Assembly (NCBI RefSeq): GCF_025961225.1
Contig: NZ_JAOQNG010000001.1
Location: 1,029,001 to 1,093,000 of the forward strand
Direction: 5' to 3'
DNA length: 64,000 nt
DNA from: Azospirillum canadense
GTDB taxonomy: Bacteria > Pseudomonadota > Alphaproteobacteria > Azospirillales > Azospirillaceae
Shown: piece by piece, positions 35,080 through 45,646 of the stretch
Layout: every line of letters begins with the position of its first letter
How positions within the stretch are numbered: position 1 is the first letter of the stretch
The notes under the pieces: model-generated
Seen by the model: the letters and a program-made list of their open reading frames with translations, nothing else
Told to the model about the DNA's origin: nothing
Databases searched by the model: none
Translations under genes and position numbers: made by a program

Positions 35080-35913
35080 TCAGCGCTTCCCGCGCTTCTG
35101 CACGCTGGTGAAGTTCTGGATGGCGATGTTGCCCTGGCCGATGGCGCCGTTGAAGGCGCTGTTCACGTTGTTGACTTGCACGCCGCCGTTGGCCAAGGCC
35201 GCCGGCAGGTGGGGCAGCGGGCCGAAGGTCGACATGATTGGGTCGATGCCCGCCGGTCCGGCGCCAGCCCCCAAACCCGCGGGGAACTTCGGCGGCGCGG
35301 GCGGCTTCGGCGGCGTGATCACCGGCGGCGCAGGCGGGGCGGCCGTCTGCGTGGGGGCGGGGACGGCAGCGGCCGGTGCGTGCGACGGCGCTTCGGCCTG
35401 CTGGGTCTGGATACCGGTAGTCTGGGTGCCGGGGTCGGCCACGAAGGCGCCGCCCTGCTGGACGCTCTGGGCGGAGACGTTGCCGTCCCCGAAGGTCAGC
35501 GACAGCGAGCTGTCGAAGTTGTTCACGATGAAGGGCGCGTCGATGAAGTTGAAGTTCGGGGTGATCGGCTCCGGCGGCGGCTGGCGGCTGGCGGACAGCG
35601 CCTGGCCCTTGTTGAAGCCGCCCAGGAAACCGGCGTCGCCGCGGATCTTGGTGATGGCCTGCTGCGACAGCTCCTTGCGGCTGACGTTCGGGTTGGTGAC
35701 CGTGGCGCCCGGAGGAGCCCCGCGCGGGGCGGCGTTGGCGAAGACCGGCTGGCGCGGCATCAGGGGCGGCATGCCCATCCCCATGCCCATCGACATGCCG
35801 ACCGTGGCGCCCAGCCGCGGGTCGACCGCGAACCCGCCCGCATCCTGCGCGGCGGCGGTCCCGCCCAGCAGCGCCAGAGCGGCAAAACCGGAGAGCAGAG
35901 CGGTGCGGACCAT
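35080..35913 (-). CDS. secreted low-complexity protein with curlin-like fragments
   Basis: 277 residues from ATG 35913 (AGGA eight bases upstream). A Sec signal peptide (LLSGFAALALLGGTAAAQ) precedes a methionine/glycine run (MSMGMGMGM), then a region with LTFGDGNVSAQSVQQGG, a Pro/Ala-rich linker and a C-terminal NGAIGQGNIAIQNFTSVQ. The GxGNxAxxQ-like pieces recall curlin repeats, but there are only two. No family was recognised with confidence. Further minus-strand genes for secreted repeat proteins lie upstream, so an extracellular or cell-surface assembly is possible. Confidence 0.6.
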   Translation of the reverse strand: MVRTALLSGFAALALLGGTAAAQDAGGFAVDPRLGATVGMSMGMGMGMPPLMPRQPVFANAAPRGAPPGATVTNPNVSRKELSQQAITKIRGDAGFLGGFNKGQALSASRQPPPEPITPNFNFIDAPFIVNNFDSSLSLTFGDGNVSAQSVQQGGAFVADPGTQTTGIQTQQAEAPSHAPAAAVPAPTQTAAPPAPPVITPPKPPAPPKFPAGLGAGAGPAGIDPIMSTFGPLPHLPAALANGGVQVNNVNSAFNGAIGQGNIAIQNFTSVQKRGKR

Positions 35914-36017
35914 CGTGGGCTCCTTCGTTCGGCGGGCTTGGTGTCGTGAGGGCATCCTAGGCGAGTGGCCGGCGCCCCGCTGTGAGGCGGGCCACATCCG
36001 GCGCATGACACCGGGTT

Positions 36018-36233
36018 TCAGTGGACGCTGAGCGCCCGCAGGTCCTGCTGGGTCATGGCGGCGTCGGCCAGCTCGCGGCTGCGGAACTGCCAGAGCTTCG
36101 TCCCGTCGGCGCCATAGGCGACGTAGCGGGTCCGCCCCCGGCGGGTCACCGCCTTGACGTAGGCGTGGTCGAACAGGCCGAACTTGGCGAGGCGGTCGCG
36201 GACGACGGCCTCCAGGCTGTCGGGAAGGGGCAT
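36018..36233 (-). CDS. small hypothetical protein
   Basis: 71 residues from ATG 36233, with GGAGGG upstream. It is soluble and basic, with no signal peptide: DSLEAVVRDRLAKFGLFDHAYVKAV, then a beta-rich RYVAYGADGTKLWQFRS. No domain recognised. It sits between two secreted-protein genes on the same strand. Confidence 0.5.
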   Translation of the reverse strand: MPLPDSLEAVVRDRLAKFGLFDHAYVKAVTRRGRTRYVAYGADGTKLWQFRSRELADAAMTQQDLRALSVH

Positions 36234-36267
36234 GACGGGGCCCTCCGTTCCGGCCGCTCGCGTGCGG

Positions 36268-36693
36268 CTAATCAAGGGAAACCACCAATTGGCCGACGCG
36301 GACGGTTAGACCGTGGGCATCTTCCTCGACACGCGCCTCCTCCTCGAAGCGGGCCTTGCGGCCGAAGGGACGGTCGGGTGTGGGCCGGGCCTCCGGCGCC
36401 AGGGACGGCATCTGGGGCATCGGTGGCGTGGTCAACGGCTTCAGATCAGGCTGCGCGGAGCTGCGGCGGCAGGAGGTGTTGCCGTTGACCGTCTCGCAGC
36501 TCAGCACCCCCGGTCCGGTCGTGCAGGTCGTCTTGTCGTTCAGCGTCTGGCAGGACAGGTTGCCGCGGCTGCACGCCGTCTTGCCGTTGACCGACTGGCA
36601 GGCGAGGGATTCGGCGCCCGCGGGGTGGGGAGCGGCGGTCAGGAGCAGGATCGCGGCGACGGGGCCGAAAGCCGGCAGGGCGAGGCGAAGCAT
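36268..36693 (-). CDS. secreted protein with three cysteine-bracketed repeats
   Basis: 141 residues from ATG 36693 (GGGAGA upstream). A signal peptide ends near AGAES. The mature protein begins with three tandem repeats of the form C-[QE]-[ST]-[VL]-N-[GD]-[KN]-T-x-C: CQSVNGKTAC, CQTLNDKTTC and CETVNGNTSC. Each pair could form a small disulphide-closed hairpin. A Pro-rich stretch and a charged C-terminal tail (FEEEARVEEDAHG) follow. Family unknown. Confidence 0.6.
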   Translation of the reverse strand: MLRLALPAFGPVAAILLLTAAPHPAGAESLACQSVNGKTACSRGNLSCQTLNDKTTCTTGPGVLSCETVNGNTSCRRSSAQPDLKPLTTPPMPQMPSLAPEARPTPDRPFGRKARFEEEARVEEDAHGLTVRVGQLVVSLD

Positions 36694-36787
36694 GGTGGAA
36701 GCTCTCCCTTGATTCCATGACGACTGGTCGCGGGACATGGAAAGGGATGCCGCCGGACGGTCCGGCGGCATCCGGTTCGACGACGGA

Positions 36788-37267
36788 TCAGCGGCCCTTG
36801 AGCCCGAAGACGCTCTGGCCGGCGGCGTTGCCGATGCCCGCGGCGACGTTGGTGTTCACGTTGACGTTGGTGTCCACGAGGCTGCCGCCCTTGCCGAAGC
36901 CGATGGACACGCCGGCCACGCCCTGCTTGGCCTTGTTGCCGATGCCGGCGGCGGTGTTGGTGTTGACCCCGACGTTGGTGGAGACCAGCGGAGCCCCGCC
37001 GCCCGCACCGAAGGCCGCGCCCGGTCCGAAGGGGAAGCCGCCCTGTTGCAGGCCGAGGCTCTGCTGCTGCGCCTTGTTGCCGATGCCGGCGGCGGTGTTG
37101 GTGTTGACGCCGACGTTTGTGCTGGTCAGCTGCGACGCGGCGAAGGGGTTGAAGGGGCCACCCATCCGCGGGGTGATGGGCAGGCCGCCCGTCTGGATGT
37201 CCAGGGCAAAGGCCGGGGCGGTGAGCAGGGTGGCGGCAGCGGCGGCGATCAGAGTCAGGCGGCGCAT
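36788..37267 (-). CDS. secreted protein with three 22-residue Asn/Gly repeats
   Basis: 159 residues; ATG 37267 with GGAG upstream. The signal peptide is MRRLTLIAAAAATLLTAPAFA. Three copies of a 22-residue unit follow, each with TNVxVNTNxAAGIGN, at about residues 51-72, 97-118 and 131-152, joined by Gly-rich linkers. Regular Asn, Gly and small residues suggest a beta-solenoid or curlin-like fold and surface location. No known family was recognised. It heads the run of secreted-protein genes, adjacent to the IS110 element. Confidence 0.6.
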   Translation of the reverse strand: MRRLTLIAAAAATLLTAPAFALDIQTGGLPITPRMGGPFNPFAASQLTSTNVGVNTNTAAGIGNKAQQQSLGLQQGGFPFGPGAAFGAGGGAPLVSTNVGVNTNTAAGIGNKAKQGVAGVSIGFGKGGSLVDTNVNVNTNVAAGIGNAAGQSVFGLKGR

Positions 37268-38700
<1,433 letters not shown>

Positions 38701-38849
38701 CCCCGGTTCACTCACCACCTCCCAGAAAACACGGTTGCTCCCCCCACTTCGCGGGGGGAGGAGCTTATTCGCGAAGCGGCGGAGTTCCCTCCCCCGTCGA
38801 AGATGGGGGAGGGTTAGGGTGGGGCCCAGCGCCCGCACTTACGTAAAGA

Positions 38850-41084
38850 TCATCCCCGCGCGTGCTGGTCCAGGAACTGGCGGCAGCTGTCGAAGTCCTG
38901 CAACACCGCGTCTGGAAGCTCCACGCCCTTGCGGTCGGCGAGGCTGCGGGCGAAGGCGACCATCTTGTCGGTCGGAGCCTTGCGGCGACCGGTGCTGGCG
39001 GGCGGAGCGGAGGGGGCAGGCTCGGACACCGTCGCGACTGCAACCGGCGCCGCAGCGGCTTTCGCCTTGCGGGTGCGGCGCGGCTTCGGCGCCTCGCCCT
39101 CGATACCCGCTTCCAGCGCAACCGTCTTCACCGCCCGCTTGCGCGTTCGGGGAGCGCCGGAAACGCCGGCCCCGCCACGGGGAGCGCTGGCCCGCCGTCG
39201 CCCGCCCGCACCGCGCGCCGCGCGGACCGGAGCACGGACGCCCAAATCCACCGCGGGCCCGCGGTTGCCGACCAGCGCGCCGATCAGCCGCCCGGCCTCG
39301 TCGGCGATGCCGTCGATGACCGTGCGGAAGTCGGCGCGGCCGGTGACGACCTCGTCCAGCTTCATCTCCCACAGCGCGGTGGTGCCCGGATCGACGAGCG
39401 TCGGGGCGGCGCCGCGCAATGTCTCGAACAGCTGGAGCCCGGCCGGGGTCGGCACCAGCCACTTGCCGTCGGCGCCCATCAGGTTCTGCCGGCGCAAGCC
39501 CTTGATGATCTCCGCGCGGGTCGCCGGGGTGCCGATGCCCTTGGCCTCCTTCAGCCGGTCGCGCAAGGCGGGATCCTCGACGAAGCGCCAAGCGTTCTGC
39601 ATGGCGTCGACCAGCGTGCCCTCGTTGTAGCGTGGCGGCGCCTGGGTGCGCTTGGCCTCCACCTTCGGGTCAGACAGCGCGGCCGATTCGCCGTGGGTGA
39701 GCGGGGGCAGCGTCTGCTCCGCCTCTTCCTCCGGCTTGCCGTCCGTCTCGGCGGAGCCGAAAGCGGCCTTCCAGCCGAGCTTCAGCGGGATGCGGCCGAC
39801 CGCGCGGAAGACCACCGGCTTCCCCTCAACCGGCACATCCATCAAAACCGTCGTCTGCCGGTACTCGTAGTCCGGCATCACGGCCGCCAGATAGGAACGG
39901 CAGATCAGCGCAAACAGCCGCTTCTCGTCGTCGGTCAGGCGGTTCAGCCGTGTTTCCAGGTCGTCCAGCACGTTGACGTTGGGCACGATGGCGTGGTGCG
40001 ACACGCCCTCCAGCGCCTTGTCGGAGAAGTGGCCGGACTTGCCCCGGCGGATCACCGGCCGCGACAGGTCCAGGTGCGCGAAACCGCGCAGGCGGGTCAG
40101 GGCGCCGGTGATGGCCGGCACGTCGGCGATCTGGTTCTCCGACAGATAGCGCGCCTCCGCGCGCGGGTAGGTGATCAGCTTCTTGCCGTCGCCGTCGTAG
40201 AGTTCCTGCGCGACCTCCAGCGTCCGGTCGGCGGTCCAGCCCCAGCGCTGGCCGCAGGTCTTTTGCAGGGAGGGCAGGTCGTAGAGCTTCGGTGGCCCCT
40301 GCCGCTTCTCCTCCACCTCCACCGACAGCGGGCCGGCGTGGCCGTCCGCCGCGCGGGCGATGGCCTCCGCGCGGGTGCGGTCCTTGATGCGGTCCTTCGG
40401 CGGCGGGCCGTGGCGCATCTGGAAGCTGCCGTTGGCGGCCGTCGCCGTAGCCACGACCTCGAAGTAGTCCTCCGGTTTGAAGTTGCGGATCTCCAGCTCG
40501 CGCATGCAGACGATGGCCAGCGTCGGGGTCTTCACCCGCCCGACGCCGATCACCCCGCGTGTGCCCGGCGCCAGCAGCGTCTTGGTCGCCGTGCGCGTCA
40601 GGGAGAGATTGAAGATCTGGTCGGCCTGCTGGCGCGCCACCGCCGCCTCGTAGAGCGGGCGCAGCTCGGCGTTCGGCTTCAACTTCGCGAAGGCGTCGCG
40701 GATCGTCTTGGGATCCTGCGCGGTGAACAACGCGCGCTGCACCCGGCCGCGATAGCCGACATGCTCCAGGATCTCCTGCCCGATCAGCTGCCCCTCGCGG
40801 TCGCAGTCGGTGGCGAGGATCACTTGGTCGCAGCCCTTCAGCGCCGCCCTGATGGCCGCCAGTTTCGCCGATTTGTTACCGCCGCTGTCGGGCCGCGTCG
40901 GGTACAGTCCGTCCGGCTTCAGCAGGGTGGAGGACCAGCGCTTCCACTCCGGATTCACCTCGTCCGGCTCGGCAAGCCGCAGCAGGTGACCCTCGGCCGG
41001 CAGAATGCGCCCGTAGCGCTCGCCCAGCGCGGCGCGCAGGTCCTTCGCTTGGCTGGATTTTTCCGTGATGATCAGCGTGGCCAT
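38850..41084 (-). CDS. topB: DNA topoisomerase III
   Basis: 744 residues from ATG 41084. The N-terminal TOPRIM domain starts MATLIITEKSSQAKDL with ATDCDREGQLIG; the active-site tyrosine lies in LITYPRAEARYLSE. A basic Ala/Arg-rich stretch (KRAVKTV, PKPRRTRKAK) leads to a small C-terminal domain DKMVAFARSLADRKG, as in alphaproteobacterial TopB. It relaxes negative supercoils and decatenates replication intermediates. The active-site tail (YPRAEA rather than YPRTDS) is a variation. The gene is divergent from the protease, only 21 bases apart, so promoters must overlap the coding ends. Confidence 0.9.
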   Translation of the reverse strand: MATLIITEKSSQAKDLRAALGERYGRILPAEGHLLRLAEPDEVNPEWKRWSSTLLKPDGLYPTRPDSGGNKSAKLAAIRAALKGCDQVILATDCDREGQLIGQEILEHVGYRGRVQRALFTAQDPKTIRDAFAKLKPNAELRPLYEAAVARQQADQIFNLSLTRTATKTLLAPGTRGVIGVGRVKTPTLAIVCMRELEIRNFKPEDYFEVVATATAANGSFQMRHGPPPKDRIKDRTRAEAIARAADGHAGPLSVEVEEKRQGPPKLYDLPSLQKTCGQRWGWTADRTLEVAQELYDGDGKKLITYPRAEARYLSENQIADVPAITGALTRLRGFAHLDLSRPVIRRGKSGHFSDKALEGVSHHAIVPNVNVLDDLETRLNRLTDDEKRLFALICRSYLAAVMPDYEYRQTTVLMDVPVEGKPVVFRAVGRIPLKLGWKAAFGSAETDGKPEEEAEQTLPPLTHGESAALSDPKVEAKRTQAPPRYNEGTLVDAMQNAWRFVEDPALRDRLKEAKGIGTPATRAEIIKGLRRQNLMGADGKWLVPTPAGLQLFETLRGAAPTLVDPGTTALWEMKLDEVVTGRADFRTVIDGIADEAGRLIGALVGNRGPAVDLGVRAPVRAARGAGGRRRASAPRGGAGVSGAPRTRKRAVKTVALEAGIEGEAPKPRRTRKAKAAAAPVAVATVSEPAPSAPPASTGRRKAPTDKMVAFARSLADRKGVELPDAVLQDFDSCRQFLDQHARG

Positions 41085-41105
41085 GGCCGCCAGGATAATG
41101 CGAAA

Positions 41106-41933
41106 ATGAAAACGTATCAAGAACGTGTGTGCGGCCTTCTGGCGGCCGTTCTTCTGACCCTTTCGACCTCTTCGGCCCTCGCGCAGGCCCCGGCGCTGCC
41201 GGGCATAGGGGCACAGGACCGGCGCGCCGCGGTTGACACGACCGAGGCGCCCTGGCGCAGCCTCGTCAAGGTGCAGACCAACCTGGGCAGCCGCTGCACC
41301 GGGGTGCTGGTGGCGCCGCGCCGGGTGGTGACGGCGGGCCACTGTCTTTTGAATCGCGCGCAGCGGTTCCTGCCGGCCTCGTCGCTCCACGTCCTGTTCG
41401 GCTACGACCGCGGCGATTACCGGGAGCATCGGACGGTCGCGTCGCTGGCCGTCGGCGGCCCCTTCGACCCCGGCCATCGGCCGGAGGGGCTTGCCCGCGA
41501 CTGGGCGGTGCTGACGCTGTCCGGTGACGCGCCGGCCGGAGTCGAGCCGTTGCCGCTCGTCCGAGTCCCGCCGGAACCGGGCACGCCGCTGATGCTCGGC
41601 GGCTACAGCCAGGACAAGGCGCAGATCATCACCGCCGACACCGCCTGCGCGGCTCTCGGCCTGGCGCGGGCAGGGCAGGGGCAAGGTCAGGGATTGCTGA
41701 TCCACGATTGCAACGGCACGCGCGGGGTCAGCGGCGCCGCGTTGCTCGTCCGCGTCCCGGACGGCCAGGAGGGCGCGTGGGGTGTGGCGGGGGTCGCCGT
41801 CGCCGCGCAGAACAGCGCCGCCCCGCGCAACATAGCCGTGCCCGCCGCAGCCTTCGCGGACGTTGCCGGTGGGGCTGTCGAAGGGACCGCGCTGGTGGGG
41901 AAAGCGCCCGTGGATACGCCCTCTTTGCGGTGA
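41106..41933 (+). CDS. secreted trypsin-like serine protease
   Basis: 275 residues with a Sec signal peptide (VCGLLAAVLLTLSTSSALAQ). The chymotrypsin-fold triad is readable: His in VVTAGHCLL, Asp in ARDWAVLTL and Ser in GVSGAALL, with cysteines positioned for disulphides (SRCTGVL, GHC, TACAAL, HDCNG). The serine motif GVSGA departs from the usual GDSGG, so specificity or activity may differ. Likely periplasmic or secreted. Substrate unknown. Confidence 0.8.
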   Translation: MKTYQERVCGLLAAVLLTLSTSSALAQAPALPGIGAQDRRAAVDTTEAPWRSLVKVQTNLGSRCTGVLVAPRRVVTAGHCLLNRAQRFLPASSLHVLFGYDRGDYREHRTVASLAVGGPFDPGHRPEGLARDWAVLTLSGDAPAGVEPLPLVRVPPEPGTPLMLGGYSQDKAQIITADTACAALGLARAGQGQGQGLLIHDCNGTRGVSGAALLVRVPDGQEGAWGVAGVAVAAQNSAAPRNIAVPAAAFADVAGGAVEGTALVGKAPVDTPSLR

Positions 41934-42066
41934 AAAGTCGCCTTTTCGCGCTGTTACAAGGGCGCGGGGCAGCTTTGAGCGGTGAAACCGCATTTTTTGC
42001 TATGTGGTTGGTCGTGAATCGCATAGACGTACGCGCGTCAAAGACCCCGTACCCGGAGCCGTACCC

Positions 42067-42414
42067 ATGTCGATCCAGCGCTTCCATACCGGACCGCGCA
42101 TGAGCCAGATGGTCATCCACAAGGACACGGTCTATCTGGCCGGCCAGGTGGCGAATGATCCGACTCAGGACGTGGAGATGCAGACCCGTCAGATCCTGGG
42201 CCAGATCGACGCCCTGCTGGCCGAGGCCGGAACGGACAAGTCCAAGCTTCTGTCCGCCACCATCTACCTGGCGGACATCGCGACCTTTGGCGCCATGAAC
42301 AAGGCGTGGGACGCGTGGGTCGACCAGGCCAACGCACCGGCCCGCGCCACCGTGGAAGCCAAGCTGGCCGCGCCCCAGTATGTCGTTGAAATCCAGGTGA
42401 CCGCAGCCAAATAA
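42067..42414 (+). CDS. RidA/YjgF family protein
   Basis: 115 residues from ATG 42067. VYLAGQVANDPTQDVEMQTRQILGQIDALLAEAG and the later VEAKLAAPQYVVEIQVTA fit the RidA fold. RidA enzymes hydrolyse reactive enamine/imine intermediates from PLP enzymes, and a conserved arginine (here ARATVEAKL) binds the substrate carboxylate. It stands alone, with a hairpin about 80 bases downstream. Confidence 0.85.
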   Translation: MSIQRFHTGPRMSQMVIHKDTVYLAGQVANDPTQDVEMQTRQILGQIDALLAEAGTDKSKLLSATIYLADIATFGAMNKAWDAWVDQANAPARATVEAKLAAPQYVVEIQVTAAK

Positions 42415-42495
42415 GCTGCGTGAACGGGGCGACCCGGCTCCCTCGGTTGGGGTTTGCCGGCGTGGCCCACTGTCTGTGAGGGCCTCGCTTCGAAA

Positions 42496-42525
42496 AAATC
42501 CGGAAGGACATGACCTTCCGGATTT
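42496..42525. terminator. hairpin between the RidA and EF-G genes
   Basis: AAATCCGGAAGG (42496-42507) and CCTTCCGGATTT (42514-42525) form a 12-bp stem with a 6-base loop. An A run precedes it, so a T run follows only on the minus strand. It probably ends the RidA transcript; efficiency on the plus strand is uncertain. Confidence 0.6.
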
Positions 42526-42531
42526 ACAGAA

Positions 42532-42550
42532 TGTTAATCACGCCTTAACA
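42532..42550. promoter_or_regulatory. TGTTAA-N7-TTAACA inverted repeat upstream of EF-G
   Basis: Perfect 6-bp arms at 42532-42537 and 42545-42550, about 92 bases before the EF-G start, in an AT-richer patch. It could be an operator; no family is identified. Confidence 0.3.
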
Positions 42551-42641
42551 GATCACCCGTAAAACCCCGACCAACCTTGCCGCCGGAGCGGACGACCACC
42601 GTTGCGCTTCGATAGCCGCGTTACAGTAATGGATCCGCAAC

Positions 42642-44786
42642 ATGCCGCGCCAAACGCCTCTTTCTGACATCCGCAACATCGGCATCATCGCCCACGTCGA
42701 TGCCGGCAAGACGACGACCACCGAGCGCATCCTGTACTACACCGGTCGTAAGCACACGATCATCGACGTCCATGAGACGAAGGATCTCAAGACTTCGACG
42801 ACGACCGACTACATGGAGCAGGAGCAGAAGCGCGGCATCACGATTCAGTCGGCTGCCGTCTCGGCCTTCTGGCGCGGCAAGAAGATCAACGTCATCGACA
42901 CCCCGGGCCACGTGGACTTCACCATCGAGGTGAACCGCTCGCTCCGCGTGCTCGACGGCGCGGTCGTGGTGTTCGACGGTGTCGCCGGCGTGGAGCCGCA
43001 GTCGGAGACCAACTGGCGCCTCGCGGACAACTACAACGTCCCGCGCATGTGCTACGTCAACAAGATGGACCGTTCGGGCGCGAACTTCCGTCGCTGCGTC
43101 GACATGATCAAGAACCGCCTGGGCGCCCGTCCGCTCTGCCTGCAGGTTCCGCTGGGCTCGGAAGACAACTTCCGCGGCATGGTCGACCTGATCGAGATGA
43201 AGGCCTACGTCTGGTTCTCCGACGACAAGGACAGCAAGTGGGAGATCTGGGAGATCACCGACGATCTCGCCCAGAAGCTCAACCTGACCGTCAAGGAAGA
43301 CCTCGACAACATTGAGAGCATCGCGGATCTGCGCCAGGAGCTGGTCGACACCGCCCTGGAGCAGGACGACGCCGCGATGGAGGCCTACCTGGATTCCGGT
43401 GAGGAGCCGTCGGCCGACGTGCTGCGCGCCTGCATCCGCAAGGGCACGATCACCAGCACCTTCACCCCGGTCCTCTGCGGCTCGTCCTACAAGAACAAGG
43501 GCGTGCAGCAGGTCCTGGACGCGGTCGTCGATTTCCTGCCGGCCCCGACGGATGTCGAAGCCATCAAGACGGTGGACGAGGACGGCAACGCGAACGGCGA
43601 GCGTCTCAGCTCCGACGACGCGCCCTTCTCGGCGCTGGCGTTCAAGGTGCTGAACGACACCTACGGCTCGATGACCTTCATCCGCGTCTATTCGGGCGTG
43701 CTGACGAAGGGCATGTCGATCCTGAACTCGACCCGCGGCAAGCGCGAGAAGATCGGCCGCATGGTCGAGATGTTCGCGAAGGAAGCCAACCCGATCGAGG
43801 AAGCCCGCGCCGGCGACATCATCGCGCTCGTCTCCCTGCAGGAGACCGAGACCGGTGACACGCTCTGCGACGCCTCCGCGCCGGTGATCCTGGAGCGCAT
43901 GCGCTTCCCGGACCCCGTCATCAGCGTGTCGGTCGAGCCGAAGACCAAGGGCGAGCAGGAGAAGTTCTCCATCGCGCTGGGCAAGATGGTCCGCGCGGAT
44001 CCGTCGCTCCGCCTGGAGACCGACCGTGAAACCGGCCAGACCATCCTGCGCGGCATGGGCGAGCTGCACCTGGAAGTGACGCTGGACCGCATGCGCACGG
44101 AGTTCGGCGTGGAAGGCAACATGGGCAAGCCCCAGGTGGCCTACCGCGAGACGATCACCAAGCCGGTCGAGTACACCTACACCCACAAGAAGCAGACCGG
44201 TGGTTCGGGCCAGTTCGCCGAGGTGAAGATCGTCTTCGAGCCGCGCGAGCGTGGTGAAGGCTTCGAGTTCAAGGACGAGACGGTCGGCGGCTCGGTGCCG
44301 CGCGAATACGTCCCGTCGGTCGCCAAGGGCCTGGAGATGCAGAAGGAAGAGGGCGTGCTCGCCTCCTATCCGACTGTGGACTTCCGCGCCCGCCTGGTGG
44401 ACGGCAAGTACCACGACGTCGACTCGAACGCCCTGACGTTCGAAATCGCCGCCAAGGCTTGCTTCCGCGAGGCCCTGAAGCTCGCCGCCCCGATCCTGCT
44501 CGAGCCGGTCATGAAGGTCGAGATCGTCACCCCGGACGACTACCTGGGCGACGTCATCGGCGACGTGAACCGCCGCCGCGGCACGGTGCTGGGCCAGCTG
44601 GAGCGTGGCGCCAACATCGCCGTCGAGGCCCATGTGCCGCTGAACGAGATGTTCGGCTACATCGGCCAGCTGCGTGGCATGACCTCCGGCCGTGCGTCCT
44701 ACACGATGGAGTTCAGCCACTACGAGCCGGTGCCGCGCAACGTCACCGACGAAATCGTGGCCGGCCGCAACAGCAAGGCCGCCTGA
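42642..44786 (+). CDS. fusA: elongation factor G, stand-alone copy
   Basis: 714 residues, full EF-G length. GTPase motifs are intact: AHVDAGKTT (residues 17-25), [13 protein letters not shown] and NKMD. Domains II-V follow with GMGELHLEV and the usual C-terminal [15 protein letters not shown]. It promotes ribosomal translocation by GTP hydrolysis. It is monocistronic, not beside rpsL, rpsG or tuf. The switch region ([22 protein letters not shown]) departs from the common bacterial wording, suggesting a divergent or second EF-G type. Codon choice looks strongly optimised. A strong hairpin terminator follows. Confidence 0.9.
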   Translation: MPRQTPLSDIRNIGIIAHVDAGKTTTTERILYYTGRKHTIIDVHETKDLKTSTTTDYMEQEQKRGITIQSAAVSAFWRGKKINVIDTPGHVDFTIEVNRSLRVLDGAVVVFDGVAGVEPQSETNWRLADNYNVPRMCYVNKMDRSGANFRRCVDMIKNRLGARPLCLQVPLGSEDNFRGMVDLIEMKAYVWFSDDKDSKWEIWEITDDLAQKLNLTVKEDLDNIESIADLRQELVDTALEQDDAAMEAYLDSGEEPSADVLRACIRKGTITSTFTPVLCGSSYKNKGVQQVLDAVVDFLPAPTDVEAIKTVDEDGNANGERLSSDDAPFSALAFKVLNDTYGSMTFIRVYSGVLTKGMSILNSTRGKREKIGRMVEMFAKEANPIEEARAGDIIALVSLQETETGDTLCDASAPVILERMRFPDPVISVSVEPKTKGEQEKFSIALGKMVRADPSLRLETDRETGQTILRGMGELHLEVTLDRMRTEFGVEGNMGKPQVAYRETITKPVEYTYTHKKQTGGSGQFAEVKIVFEPRERGEGFEFKDETVGGSVPREYVPSVAKGLEMQKEEGVLASYPTVDFRARLVDGKYHDVDSNALTFEIAAKACFREALKLAAPILLEPVMKVEIVTPDDYLGDVIGDVNRRRGTVLGQLERGANIAVEAHVPLNEMFGYIGQLRGMTSGRASYTMEFSHYEPVPRNVTDEIVAGRNSKAA

Positions 44787-44823
44787 TTTCAGGCCCAGCC
44801 TTGATCTGTGGTTGTTGAGAAAA

Positions 44824-44860
44824 ACGGCCGGCGGAGCGATCCGCCGGCCGTCTTTCGTTT
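44824..44860 (+). terminator. rho-independent terminator after EF-G
   Basis: ACGGCCGGCGGA (44824-44835), loop GCGA, then TCCGCCGGCCGT (44840-44851), followed by CTTTCGTTT. The stem is a perfect 12 bp, located 38 bases after the EF-G stop. Confidence 0.9.
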
Positions 44861-44953
44861 CCTGCGTGCGACGCATGGGTGAGTTGCCCTTCTTACGGCG
44901 ATTATCCGAAAAGATGAGTGTTGCCTCTGAGTAACGCGCACCAATTTTTGGAT

Positions 44954-45511
44954 ATGACCCGACGAATCTCCTTGATCGTTGCCTTCGTGGCTCTGTCGCT
45001 TCTGTCCGCGCCAGCCGTGGCGGAGCAGGGGGACGGCCGACTCGATTCGCTCTTCGGCGATCTGCTGGGCACCAGCGATCAGGTCGCGGCCGAAGCGGTC
45101 CAGGACCGAATTTGGGACATCTGGCTGGAGCACCCGAAGGAGGACATCGTCCTCCTCATGCGCGAAGGCGTACAGAACCTGAACGCGGACCATTATGCGG
45201 AGGCGCTGGCCGCCTTCGACGCGGTCATCGCGCGGGATCCGAACTACGCCGAAGGGTGGGACAAGCGCGCGAACGCCGAGTATCTGCTCGGCAATTACGA
45301 CAACGCGGTGCGCGACATCGGCCGCGCCCTGGCGCTGGAGCCGCGCCATTTCGGCGCCCTGGCCGGGCTCGGCCTCGTCTACCTCGCCATCGACGAACCC
45401 GCGGGCGCGCTGCGCGCCTTCAACGCGGCGCTCGCCATCAACCCGCACCTGGACGGCGTGCGCCAGCAGGCCACGAAAATCCGCCAGCAGATGGCCGGCT
45501 CGGCGCTGTGA
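44954..45511 (+). CDS. TPR-repeat periplasmic protein
   Basis: 185 residues from ATG 44954. A signal peptide (LIVAFVALSLLSAPAVAEQ) precedes about three tetratricopeptide repeats from residue 75: YAEALAAFDAVIARDPNYAEGW, then YDNAVRDIGRALALEPRHFGALAG and PAGALRAFNAALAINPHL. TPR modules bind protein partners, and this one should act in the periplasm. No operon partner is evident; the Do protease gene begins 135 bases downstream. Confidence 0.8.
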   Translation: MTRRISLIVAFVALSLLSAPAVAEQGDGRLDSLFGDLLGTSDQVAAEAVQDRIWDIWLEHPKEDIVLLMREGVQNLNADHYAEALAAFDAVIARDPNYAEGWDKRANAEYLLGNYDNAVRDIGRALALEPRHFGALAGLGLVYLAIDEPAGALRAFNAALAINPHLDGVRQQATKIRQQMAGSAL

Positions 45512-45646
45512 ATCCTTTTGCCGCCGCTTTCGCCTTCTCTTCTGAGAAACCCTAAAATCATTTAATCCAGCCGCAAGGCCTCCGTGACCTGTCATCCCCT
45601 ACCTTTGGGGCAACGATAAACGCACGCCAGTCATGGAGAGCCATCG

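Noticed and set aside
38862..41105. Long plus-strand extension upstream of the protease
   Set aside because: It is antisense to topoisomerase III; the protease has its own ATG and signal peptide at 41106.
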